Assembly: GCA_041394905.1 (NCBI GenBank)
Contig: JAWKHJ010000009.1
Span: 62,001 to 126,000, forward strand
Reading direction: 5' to 3'
Source of the DNA: RI-231 sp041394905
GTDB lineage: Bacteria > Acidobacteriota > Terriglobia > Bryobacterales > UBA6623
DNA: 64,000 nucleotides
Of the stretch, positions 39,463 through 49,725 are shown piece by piece. Numbering within the stretch: position 1 is the stretch's first letter; every line of letters starts with the position of its first letter. The notes beneath the pieces are model-generated. The model saw only the letters and a program-made list of their open reading frames with translations. It made no database searches and was not told where the DNA came from. The translations under genes were made by a program, and so were the position numbers.

Positions 39463-42131
39463 ATGCCGCGTCCACTCCTACTCCTGTTTGCCGGGCTGCT
39501 GCTCGCGCCCGCGGCACGATCAGCCGTCGATTTCGAACGTGAAATCCAGCCGAAATGCTCAAGAAGTGCTTGCCCTGCCACGGTCGGGACGAGCACGGGC
39601 GCCAAGCCAACCTACGGCTCGATTCGTTTGAGCACGCTACCGGCAAGACGGGCGGACATCCCGGCATCACCCCCGGCGACGCAGCGAATAGCCGCATCGT
39701 CATCCGCGCCAAGGCCGAGAAGAACCCGATGCCGCCGAGCGGCGAGCGGCTGAATCCACATGAGATCGAGTTGCTCGAGCAATGGATCAACGAGGGCGCG
39801 CAGTACGAGCTCCACTGGTCGTTCCAGCCGCCTGAACGGCCCGCTCCTCCCGCCGTCTCCAACGCCGATTGGCCGCGCAACCCGATCGATCACTTCGTGT
39901 TGGCGCGCCTAGAGAAGGAAGGGCTACAACCGTCGAAGGATGACCGCTACACGCTGATTCGCCGCGTAGCGCTCGATCTGACCGGCCTGCCGCCAACCCC
40001 GGAGATGGTGGAGTCCTTCGTCCGCGACGACTCGCCTGACGCCTACGAGAAAGCGGTCGACGAGCTGTTCAACTCGCCGCACTTCGGCGAGCGCTGGGCC
40101 CGCGTCTGGCTGGATCTGGCGCGCTACGCAGACTCACAGGGCTATGAGAAGGATGGCTGCGCACCATCTGGCCGTACCGCGATTGGGCAACTTTTCGCGC
40201 GCTGAACGCAAACATGCCGTTCGACCGCTTCACCATCCCGCAGTTGGCGGGCGATCTGCTGCCTGTACCGACCGAGGACCAGCTGATCGCCACCGGTTTC
40301 CATCGCAATACGATGACCAATACCGAAGGCGGCACTGACGACGAGGAGTTTCGGGACGCCGCCGCCAAGGACCGCATTGCCACGACCGGGCAGGTCTGGA
40401 TGGGGCTGACCGTCGGTTGCGCGCAGTGCCACTGCACAAGTACGACCCGATCTCGCAGCGAGTTCTACCAACTCTACGCTTTCTTCAACCAGACCGCCGA
40501 CCAGGACAAGCCCGACGATCGACCAACGTGCTCGAGATCAGCGAGGACGCTCACGCCAATCCTGCGCGAGCTTCCCGCCGACGAGCGCCGAGAGACCTTC
40601 ATCCACTTCCGGGGCAGCTTCCTGAATCCGACCGACAAGGTAGAAGCTGCCACGCCCGCCGCCTTCCATCCGTTTCCGGATGAGGCGCCAGCCAACCGCC
40701 TGGGGTTGGCCAAGTGGATCATGTCCAAAGGAAATCCGCCGGCTCACCGCGCGCGTGGCGGTCAACCGCATGTGGCGTCTGTTTGGGCTGGGCATCGTGG
40801 AGACCGAGGAGGACTTCGGCACGCAAGGTGCGCCGCCTACCAACCCGGAACTGCTCGACTGGCTGGCGACTGAGTTCATGCGGCTGGATTGGGACGTAAA
40901 GGGGATCCTGAAGACGATGGTGATGTCGGCCGCCTATCGGCAGGTTTCGGACGTGTCACCCGTAATGGCCGAGCGCGACCCCAAGAACGAATTGCTGGCG
41001 CGTGGACCGCGCTTCCGGCTTTCGGCGGAGATGGTTCGCGACCAGGCCCTGGCGGTAAGCGGGTTGCTGAGCCACAAGATGTATGGCGAGCCCGTGATGC
41101 CTTGGCAGCCCGATGGCATCTGGCAGGTGATCTACAGCCCCAAGAATTGGGAGACCAGCGAGGGAGAAGACCGCTACCGCCGCTCGCTCTACACGCTGTG
41201 GCGGAGGACGTCGCCATACCCCTCGATGACCACGTTCGACGCACCCTCGGGCGAGGTCTGTACGATCCGGCGGATTCGGACCAACACGCCGTTGCAAGCG
41301 CTGGTGACCTTGAACGACCCGACGTTGATGGAAGCCGCCCAGCAGCTGGCGTTGGGAGTGGAGGCCGAAACGGCTGAAGAGAAGGCGCGACGGATGTTCC
41401 AGGCAGCAGTGGTGCGGCCCCCGACGGACGCCGAGGTCGAGCGGCTGCTGGCGTTGCACGCCGAATCCGAGCAGGACCTGCTCGACGACCAGCACAGCGC
41501 GCTCGAACTGCTGCACTACGACCGCGTCCTCTATACCCGAGACCGCACCGAGACTCTCGTCGCCGACGTTCGCGCAGGCAGTGTCGAGTGGCGCTACACC
41601 ACCGAAGATCCCGGCGAGGACTGGGCCAACCCGCACTTCAAGGACAAGAAATGGGAGAAGGGCCGCGGCGCCTTTGGCCGCATGTTCCGCCAGAAGAACG
41701 ACAAGGACGACCCAAACAAAGAGCTCGAGATCGCAACCGGCTGGCAGAGCGACGACTTGTGGCTCCGCGCCGAGTTCGACGTCGCCGAGAAAGACCTCGA
41801 AAGCTTCCAACTCTTTGTACGGGCCTTCGCCCACTTCAAGGCCTATGTGAACGGCGTTTCGGCAGCGGATTCCGTTCAGGAGACAGGTTCATACGCCGAC
41901 TACGATGTACATCCGGCCGCCGCAGCCACCGTGCGGCCTGGCAAGAACGTGCTGGCCATCCATGTCTTCCGCAGCCGGCCGCCCGAAAGCGGACAGCATT
42001 TTGACGCGAGCCTGACGGCGCTCCGTCCACCGGAGCTGGAAGCGCAGAAGGGCGATGAGGCTGACCGCGCCGCGTGGGTAGTCGTCGCCAACGTGATCCT
42101 CAACCTCGATGAGACCCTCACCAAGAGGTAG
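39463..42131 (+). CDS. PSCyt1/DUF1549/DUF1553 secreted cytochrome-like protein (frameshifted)
   Basis: A complete member of the family of the first gene of this window. Signal peptide MPRPLLLLFAGLLLAPAARS; planctomycete cytochrome haem motif CLPCHGRDEHG near residue 38; DUF1549 (RRVALDLTGLPPTPEMVESF) followed by VWLDLARYADSQGYEKD; then a second Cys-rich motif VGCAQCHC, and the DUF1553 half (NRMWRLFGLGIVETEEDFGT, TFDAPSGEVCTIRRIRTNTP). A lectin-like insertion (DLWLRAEFDVAEKDLESFQL, GKNVLAIHVFRSRPPESGQH) lies near the C-terminus. Frame changes near 39555, 40155, 40430, 40530, 40740 are bridged. The DUF1501 gene starts 2 bp after the stop, the usual arrangement of the pair. Confidence 0.9.
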
Positions 42132-42133
42132 CC

Positions 42134-43573
42134 ATGCTGGAAAAGTTCCTCCAAGCCCGCCAAACGACCCGCCGCCACTTCCTGCAACGCTGCCAGCTCG
42201 GCTTGGCCGGGATGTTCTTAGGTGACGCAATGGGTGCGCCGCCGCGCCAGCCCGGCAACCCGCTCGCCCCCAAGAAACCACACTTCGCGCCCAAGGCGAA
42301 GTCCGTCATCTATCTGCATATGGCAGGTAGCCCCACTCAGCTCGAGCTGTGGGATCCCAAGCCCGAGTTGCAGAAGTACGACGGCAAGGACTGCCCGCAA
42401 CATCTGCTCGAGGGCAAGCGCTTCGCCTTCATCAAAGGCACGCCGAAACTGTTGGGGACGCCCTACAAGTTCCAAAAGTATGGGCAGGCCGGCACGGACG
42501 TCAGCGAGCTGCTGCCGCACTTCTCGACGGTCGTCGACGATGTCGCCGTCATCCGTTCGATGACGACCGACCAGTTCAATCACGCGCCAGCCCAACTGTT
42601 CCTCCACACCGGAAACCCGCGGCTGGGCGCTGCATCCATGGGCTCGTGGGCGACCTACGGGCTGGGGACTGAGAACCAGGACCTAGCCGGGCTTCGTGGT
42701 GCTGGTCAGCGGCAACTCCACGCCCAGCGCCGGCAAGAGCCTGTGGGGCTCGGGCTTTCTGCCGTCGGTCTACCAGGGCGTTCAGTGTCGCACCCAAGGC
42801 GACCCGGTGCTCTACCTGAGCGACCCCGAGGGTATGAGCCGATCCGTGCGCCGCAAGACGCTCGATGCGCTCGGCGACCTCAAACGCCGTGCAGCAAGAA
42901 CAGTCCGGCGACCCTGAGACCGAAGCTCGCATTGCGCAGTACGAAGCCGCCTACCGTATGCAGATTTCAGTGCCCGAGGTGATGGACATTTCCAAGGAGC
43001 CTGACTCGCACACGATGTACGGTACCGAGCCGGGAGCGTCGCCTTCGCAAACAACCGCTTGCTGGCGCGACGGTTGGTGGAGAACGGCGTCCGCTTCGTG
43101 CAGCTCTACCACTGGGGCTGGGACCACGGCCTGTCGCGGCGGGAAGACATCCGTTATGACTTGCCTCAACAAGGCGCGCAGCATCGACCGGCCGATGACA
43201 GCGCTGATCCAGGATTTGAAACAGCGCGGGCTGCTGGACGACACGATCATCGTGTGGGGCGGCGAGTTCGGCCGCACGCCGATGCGCGAGAACCGCGGCG
43301 GCAAATACACCGAGTACGTCGGCCGAGACCACCATCCGCACGGTTTCACCATGTGGATGGCCGGCGGCGGCATCAAGCGCACAACTACGGCGCGACCGAT
43401 GAGATCGGCTACTACGTGGAAAAAACAAGCTCACCCCGCGTGACCTGCAGGCGACCATCTTGCATCAGTTGGGCCTGGACGCCTTCCGCTCAGCTACGCC
43501 TACCAGGGCTGAACCAGCGCCTGATTCTGGGCCAACTGACGAGGCGCGCGTGATCCACGACCTACTGGCGTAG
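42134..43573 (+). CDS. DUF1501 family exported protein (frameshifted)
   Basis: A Tat-type signal (TTRRHFLQRCQLGLAGM) starts the protein. The DUF1501 core follows: KSVIYLHMAGSPTQLELWDP, VAVIRSMTTDQFNHAPAQLF, GSWATYGLGTENQ, GVRFVQLYHWGWDHG and TIIVWGGEFGRTPMRENRGG, then YVGRDHHPHGFTMWMAGGG. The fold is like alkaline phosphatases/sulfatases, and the metal-ligand Asp and His residues in these motifs are retained. Family members always accompany PSCyt1/DUF1553 proteins and are thought to process polysaccharides. Frame changes near 42700, 42890, 43035, 43160, 43380, 43425 and 43490 are bridged; VIHDLLA and the TAG at 43571-43573 close the gene. Confidence 0.88.
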
Positions 43574-43997
43574 ATCTTCAAAAGCGTTCGTTTTGGCGCA
43601 ACACGACCGGGAAATGGCAGCTTGATCATTGCGCACGGATCGCCGTTGGACTCGCCATTGGCCCTTCGGGATCGTCGAAACGCAAATCTCCTGATTTGGA
43701 CGGGGCGTCATCCTTGCACGAGCTGAGCATGTCGCACTCCTCAGTGTCTGCTTCGAACGAAGGCGACACCGTCCTCCCGTCCAACGCCGCGGGCGAGCTG
43801 ATTGACACTGACAGGTACACGGCGGAGACGCTCGGCTCGGCAAACGAATCCTACACGCGCGGTCCCCGGATTTTCACCGGCGATTTCGTCCCCCACAGCC
43901 AGCGGCCGGCCCAAACGGTGCGCTGTTTTCGCCTGGGTGCGCGTCGACGGTTCCAACTTCGGTGTCGCGTGCGCAGCGCCCTAGCCCCGCGAGGGCG
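43574..43997. other. Interval between convergent genes, no confident gene
   Basis: About 420 bases lie between the DUF1501 stop and the TPR gene stop. Both strands are open for 60-110 codons in several frames; for example a minus frame 43820-43626 would read MYLSVSISSPAALDGRTVSP, and a plus frame at 43696 also runs on. Base use here is less GC-biased than in the neighbouring genes and neither frame shows a family signature or ribosome binding site. I see no clear terminator. Confidence 0.4.
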
Positions 43998-44747
43998 CTA
44001 CTTGGTCGCAGCGAATTCGATGATGCGTTGACGCGTCCCGGAGTCGATGCGCCCTGGCTGGGCTTGCGTCCCGCCTTGGGCTCGCCCTTGCGTAAGACCG
44101 CGGTGAGCTGGGATGTCGGGAATGTCAGTGCGGCGCACGTTTTGGTGCTCGGGGATGTCGGGAATCGACATGGGAGCGCCGCCGAGCACGCGTAGGCCGT
44201 TCTGGGCGTTCTGAACGCTGGGCGAAGCCGGATCGCCGGCAGCACGTTGCCAATATTCGATCGCCTTTTTCTTCTGACCCCGATTGGCGTGGATCGCGCC
44301 CATGTTGTACAGGGCATCGACGTTGTTCGGGTCGATCTCGAGCAGCTCAGCGGTCGCCTGAGCAGCGCCTTCCCGATCACCGGATTCTCCCCAAAGAGCG
44401 CGCCCTAGCTCGAGACGCGCTTCAAGATTGGACGGGTCTTGCGCAATCAAAGCCGCGCAGATGACCGGCCGCCTTCTTCGCATCGCCGTTGTCGAGCGCA
44501 AGTTGCGCTAGACGCATGAGAATCGGCATGTGGTTGGGATTTTTCTCGAGTGCGGCTTCGAGCGACTTGGGGTCATCAAAGTCCGTATCGAGAGCCTCCA
44601 TAGGAGGATGGTCGGTGATCAGGCCGACGACGCAGCTGGGCTGCCGGAGTCGCTCTCGGGTGCGGGCGCGGGGTCGCCGCCGCAAGCCGACAGACTGATC
44701 AGCGCGGTCAGGGCGAGCGAGAGATGCAGGAAACGGAGGGGGGACAT
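43998..44747 (-). CDS. TPR lipoprotein, last gene of the electron-transfer operon (frameshifted)
   Basis: The start at 44747 (MSPLRFLHLSLALTALISLS, then AC) is a lipoprotein signal with a LSAC lipobox and GGAGAAAC 7-14 bases upstream. After an Asp/Pro/Ser linker come tetratricopeptide-like repeats: SLEAALEKNPNHMPILMRLA, LIAQDPSNLEARLELGRALW and LLEIDPNNVDALYNMGAIHA, then GQKKKAIEYWQRAA. The tail has an odd PDIPEHQNVRRTDIPDIPAH stretch and ends IIEFAATK. Frame changes near 44625 and 44465 are bridged. As the final gene after the oxidoreductase (13-bp gap) it could be an assembly or scaffold factor for the cytochrome complex. Confidence 0.8.
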
Positions 44748-44760
44748 GGGTCGTTTCTCC

Positions 44761-46278
44761 TCAAGCAGTGACGGTCTTCTCGACGCGATTCTTTGGATGC
44801 CAACTTGTCGTAGGAACTTTCGGGCGATTCGCCGCCGATCAGCACGAAAACGTAGTCGTTGGGCAGGTCTTTGGGACCTTGTTTGGTTTGCAGGGTGACG
44901 GAATCGGCGCGGACTTTCGCCGACCTGAGAGCCGCGCTCGATCGCGAGCTCCTTCTTGGCCTCGGCTTGTGCCAGGAACTCCTGATTGCGGGTGCGGACG
45001 CGCGAAAAATCATCTTTACGGTAGGAAAGAGTCACGCGATTGCGCCCGGAGCGGCCGAAGGCGAGCGCCGCTTCGACAGCGGAGTCGCCGCCACCGACGA
45101 CAAGCAGGTCTTTGTCTTCGTAGCTTTCCGCCTCGATGAGGCGGTAGGCCACCTTGGCCATGTCTTCTCCGGGCACGCCGAGCCTGCGCGGCGTGCCGCG
45201 CTTACCCATGGCCAGAACCACGTTACGGGCGTGGTAGGCGCCCTTGGCGGTCTTGACCTCGAGCGATTCGCCATCACGGCGCACGTTGTCGACGCGTTCG
45301 TTGGTCTGGACCTGGACGCCCGTGTGTTATGGCGACAACAGACGCCTACGAGGATTCTTTCGTCCTGTCCGCGATGTAGAGGTTGCCGTAGAGCGGCATC
45401 GAGACCGGCTCGGCCATCAGGAACTTGTGGCGTGGATACTGCTTGATCGTCGAAGCGACCTCGCCCTGGTCGAAAGCTAGATAGCTGAGTCCTTTTTGTT
45501 TGGCCGTTAGGGCGGCGCTGAGGCCCGCCGGTCCCGCGCCCACGATGATGACATCGGCCGGCGAGCTTGCAGAGCCGAGGTCTTCGGCGGTCACGACCTG
45601 TTCGGGACGCTTCTCGTCAAAGTCGTAGGAGCCATGGCCATTCGACGACCCGCCTTCGCCTTGCTCTTGCGGTTGGAGGCGGCGCGCAAGGCCGTCGATC
45701 ACGAGCCGGCCTTCGTTGATGGCTGTCTTGATCAAACCCATGCCGCCAAGCTCACCCACGATGAAGACTCCCGGCACGTTCGTTTCGAACGTTTCGTTCA
45801 CGAGCGGGACCTTGAGGGTCTGCAACACGCCGCCCGCAGCGAGTGCGATCGCGGATGTCGGGCAGGCGTCCTTGCACTTCGCGTGGCCGGTGCACTTCTC
45901 CGGGCCGGATAGAATCGCTTTGCCGCCCGCGACCGAGAGCGCTCCCTGTTCCGGACAGACGTCGACGCAGGTGCCGCAACCGATGCACAGCGAGGCGTTG
46001 ATGACCGGCCGCAATTGCCCCGGGTCGGCTGGTTCGCCCTGCGATTTCTCCGCGACGGATGCTCGGTGTACTTTCCACAGCTCGAGAGGAGCTCCGCACT
46101 TTCCGCAGAAGGTCGACTCGGCAGGAACGCGATGGCCGCAGCGAGGGCACGCGGCGGACTCGCCGCTCGGCGCGGCCGGCGCAGAAGAGCTCGAGCTCGG
46201 CGCGATGTTCTTCAAATAACCGCGAACGAAAAACAGCGTGATCGCAAAGGCGATCCCAAAGGCTAACAGGGTCTCCAT
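44761..46278 (-). CDS. Membrane-anchored 4Fe-4S/FAD-dependent NAD(P) oxidoreductase
   Basis: About 505 residues. Order: N-terminal membrane helix (METLLAFGIAFAITLFFVRG), a double-CXXC zinc ribbon (CPRCG near 44, CGKCG near 58), two 4Fe-4S ferredoxin sites (CIGCGTCVDVCP near 98; CTGHAKCKDACP near 129), then a thioredoxin-reductase-like flavoprotein domain with DVIIVGAGPAGLSAALTAKQ near residue 245 and a second dinucleotide fold (LLVVGGGDSAVEAALAFGRS). The frame changes near 45340 and again near 44940; FLRQVGIQRIVEKTVTA ends at 44761. The ATG lies inside the end of the cytochrome b-like gene (16-bp overlap). It is well placed to pass electrons between NAD(P)H and the membrane quinol/cytochrome chain. 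A CXXC redox pair of TrxR is not evident. Confidence 0.9.
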
Positions 46279-47220
46279 CCGTCATTCCTAAAAATATCCT
46301 GGTACACGATGTGCCGATGTGGACGACCACGAGGATGGAAAAAGAGAGTCATGGCCGATGGACCACGTGCTACAGGTGAAACAGGCGCTGCGTTTTGGAA
46401 AGGAAGAGCAGCTTGGTCGAAAGTCGAAACTGACGTTTGACGGAGCGGATGACCGACTCCAACGCCGAGTTGCCCAACGGCAGCAGTCCGCCCAGGCTGA
46501 GGATGCGCATCGGGATGCTCATCGATCGGCGCCGAAGTTGACTGATCTTGAACGGACGAGAGACGTCGAGAACGACCATCCAGAGAAGAGCTCTCCAAAG
46601 GGGGGTCCCAGCGACCTCTTCGCGGCTCGGCAGGCGCATCATGTCCTCGAGCTCGGTGGAGTCAAACAGGTCCTGCTCGGAAAGCAAGCCGGCCGTGTAG
46701 GCGCGGTCCTCATTGATCTCAGCGAGCGTGAGCTCGGCAGCGCTGATGCGTCGCGGGATTTGTGAGTAGAAGTAACGGCCCACCACGCCACTGAGGGCGA
46801 CCGTCCACACGATCTCAGAAAGCCATGCCGGCGATGCCGTGGAACTTGAACGTACTGTGAAAGCTGATCAGCGCCGGAGCGACCAAGCCCATCAGCACGT
46901 GGAAGTCGAGCCAGTGCTTGGTGTTCCCGATGCGCCGCAACCACGGCCAGCGCTTGCGGATCGGGCATGGCGTATATCAGCAGAAAGAAGATTCCGCCGC
47001 GATCCGCTTCGCCGATGTCGCCCGACGGCTGAACTGGTCGTAGGCTTGGTGCCGGATCCGCCCCAAGCCGCGGGAAGCGAGTAGAACGAGTAGCCTCGAG
47101 CGCCAGAGCCACGAGAAACGACACGGCTAAGAAGGCGGCTGCGCCCCAGCGGATGCGGTGGCGGCTTTCAGAGTCAAACAGGCTGAAGCCCGGCTTTCGA
47201 GCTGTCGCGGAAGCGCTCAT
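46263..47220 (-). CDS. Cytochrome b-like integral membrane protein (frameshifted)
   Basis: Read on the minus strand: a helix near the N-terminus (WGAAAFLAVSFLVALALEAT), then KHWLDFHVLMGLVAPALISF and HSTFKFHGIAGMAF, IMWTVALSGVVGRYFYSQIP, a soluble loop with many acidic residues (AELTLAEINEDRAYTAGLLS), WRALLWMVVLDVSRPFKISQ and finally FHLWHVVHRPFAMTLFFILV with VVHI. Pairs of histidines in the first and last helical regions are candidate ligands for b-type haems, as in the cytochrome b561/ferric-reductase fold. Frame changes near 47060, 46960, 46830 and 46340 are bridged. The overlap with the oxidoreductase implies a complex: flavoprotein plus haem b plus quinone or cytochromes. Confidence 0.7.
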
Positions 47221-48039
47221 TTCAGATCGGTCTCGACGTAAAATCGGTCTTCACGTTGAAGTGGCGATAGCTCTGAAAAGTGGTGTTCATTGCGCCAAAG
47301 TTGCCGCTCAGTGGCGGCTCTGATGCGGGCGAACGTGGGCAGCCAGGTTGCGTCGGCTGCGGCTCATCCTCGGTGCGGCGCGGTACTCGATATCCATGTT
47401 GATTCGGTCCAGCCCCGACCGGTCAGCGGGTTGTTGAGCCTAACTCGTAGCCGGGCCGTCTGTCCAGAGCTCGGTTCGACCTCAGGCTTCTCCGCGCCAT
47501 TCCAACGATAAACCGATCCTCGAGGCTCAGGCCGAAGGTGACGCTGTTGCGCCGCACGGATCGTGTTGAACGGAGTTTGCGGTAGGAAACACCGTTCCAA
47601 CCTCTTCGCCCGCCTCCTCGAAGAAGTAGCTGGACTGGTAGCGCGGATGGAAGACAAGAACATCAGGGCAAACCCATTGGTAACGAGCAGCGGACGGTGG
47701 GAGGGCCTACGGATCTTCTTTTTGTTCCTGCGACTCCTCGAGCAGCTCTCGTGACTCGTCGACGGCAAGCTGGTCCCCGACCCACTGCAAAGACCAGGTA
47801 GTCGTACGTGGACTTTTTGAAGTTGAGCACCTTCTCCTTCGGGGTCGATCTTCCACTGTCACCGTCTCGGTGCAGGACACGGAGGGCAAGATCTCTTCCA
47901 GAACGCCTCGACGCGGTCGCCGATGACAGCGAGGTCGTACCCCGAACGACCGCCGGGGCCTGGCGCGCAAGGCCGGAAGTATGCCGAAGGCCACTAAACC
48001 CAGCAAGAGCAAGAGTCGATGATTGTGTAGGATTCTCAT
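47217..48039 (-). CDS. Exported protein of unknown function in the cytochrome operon (frameshifted)
   Basis: An ATG at 48039, 4 bp after the beta-barrel stop, begins MRILHNHRLLLLLGLVAFGI, a signal peptide with cleavage after ALRA. Readable pieces: YDLAVIGDRVEAFWKEILPS, SVSCTETVTVEKID, VGDQLAVDESRELLEESQEQ, VFHPRYQSSYFFEEAGEEV, LSLEDRFIVGMARRSLRSN and a C-terminal GAMNTTFQSYRHFNVKTDFT. It looks like a soluble periplasmic or extracellular beta protein; no haem motif. The end is either the TGA at 47222 or DRFYVETDLK with the TGA at 47217 that overlaps the next ATG. At least seven frame changes are needed, so the sequence is only approximate. Confidence 0.55.
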
Positions 48040-48043
48040 CGGT

Positions 48044-49725
48044 CTAAAAGCGGTAGCCAAGGTCGAGAAAGACCTGGTCGTAGTGCTGCACGTTGCCCCG
48101 GTAGCCCGTGACGCCAAAGCCCAAAAGTAGTTGCGCGCTGAAGAACTATTCGAGGCGGCTGTTGACGAAGCGCGCCTGGGTTTGACGAGAGACCGCGCCG
48201 TGAAAGCTCTGTTGTCCGCCTTGGAACTCGAGGCGAAAACGTTCTCCGACTGTGCGGCTGAGCGTGACCGTGTGGTAGCGACCATTCCCAAACGAACTAG
48301 CGAATTGCGACGTTCGGAAGTCCGCGCGCATGCCTAGCCAGGGAAGGCGACCATGGGTGTAGCCGACCATGTAGTTCCATGACGGCGTGGCGTCGGAGCG
48401 GCGACTGCTGCGGCCAAGCTGAAAGTAAACCGCCGAGCTTTCGGGCAAGCGAACGCGCATGCCGGCGGAGACGCCTTGGAAGAGCAATTGGTCGAGGAGT
48501 CCGGTTCCGAGCAGGCGATCATCAAACGTAGGTACGCCGCGAAAGTAGTTGTGGCTCAGGTCGAAGCTAACCACATCATTGGGTTGCGCACGCAAGGTGA
48601 AGTAGCTGCGGCTGAGCACCGGACCGCTGGCTTGGCTGCCGAAGCGCCCTTGGCTGCGATAGTCGAGCCCGCATTGTGATAGACGCTGAGCTTTCGTTGC
48701 AGCGAAACCGTGTTCTGCACGAAAGCGAACTGACGCTCGGCGAGCCAGTTGCGACGGCAAAGCATGCCGACAGTTCCGCTGTAGCGCACTTCGTCAAAAC
48801 GCCCTTTCTCGAAGCTCGAAAAGACTCCGGCGATCTGGCGGTTCGGGTCGTAGTTCCAAGCCGTGGGGTCGGGCATCGAACCGGCGAAGGCTCCAACTGT
48901 AGTCGAAGGCGAGAGCCTCCGGCCGTAGTAGCCGCCATCGATGGTCGCCAGGCTGCTGGCCCAGGGCAGGATCAGGCGTCCGAATCCCATGCGATTGCGC
49001 GACGTCGGGTTCTCGTAGGTCAGGCCGATTTGATAGGTGCGGTTGATCAGATCGGTGAGCGTGGCGTTGTCCGGCCCGCGCTGGCGGCTGTTGACGCGTC
49101 CGCGCCAGTTGCCGCCGAAGTTCCAATAGGTGCCGTTGATGCGGGTGACGTTGGCGCGAATGGAGACGCCGGATTGGTTCGAAACGCTGCTCGTGCGGTG
49201 GTCGAACAGTGAGCTCTGCTGCATGCTGATACGACCGCGTACGCGATTGATTTCTTGCAATTTCGGGCGCGGGACATAGGCTCGCTGCTCGTCTTCGAGA
49301 GGATTGAGGCCGTCGATCAGGTCGCTGAACGAGATGATTTGCGCATAGCGGCGCGTCTCCTCGGAAGTCATCAGCATGGAGACCTTCTCGGCATCCACCG
49401 AAGAAAGCGCAGCGAAATCGCCTTTGGTGATCGCCTGCGTGGTCGAGACGACTTCGCACACGGCCGACTGCGCCGCAGTGGCGATGATCCGAACGTTGCC
49501 GATGACCTTGGCCGATAGCAGCGGCTGGCCCGGCTCGAGACGCTTGATGTCGAGCTCCATGCCCTCGGCCAGCCCTTCCTCGGAGCCCCCGTCAAGATAG
49601 AGCACGTCGGCCGCGACATAGGTGACCTCAAACTGCGTCCGCGCCCGGCGAGCCGGCTGGGATTGGCCAAAGGCCGCTGCCGCCATGGCGAGGCCTAGAA
49701 TCAACGCTGCCTTCTGGTATTGCAT
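48044..49725 (-). CDS. Outer-membrane beta-barrel protein in the cytochrome operon
   Basis: The ATG at 49725 gives a signal peptide (MQYQKAALILGLAMAAAAFG) and an N-terminal soluble domain (FEVTYVAADVLYLDGGSEEG, GMELDIKRLEPGQPLLSAKV, a pattern like a FlgT-C/FlhB-type fold). From about residue 150 on, alternating strands and turns dominate: NFGGNWRGRVNSRQRG, TYQIGLTYENPTSRNRMGFG, SFDLSHNYFRGVPTFDDRLL, RADFRTSQFASSFGNGRYHT, GERFRLEFQGG, and the end YDQVFLDLGYRF. The final Phe is the standard outer-membrane insertion signal. Frame changes near 48685 and 48155 are bridged. It starts 1 bp inside the giant cytochrome stop (TGATG). By position it could be the pore of a porin-cytochrome conduit, by analogy with MtrB/PioB, but I see no sequence motif that proves this. 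Confidence 0.8.
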
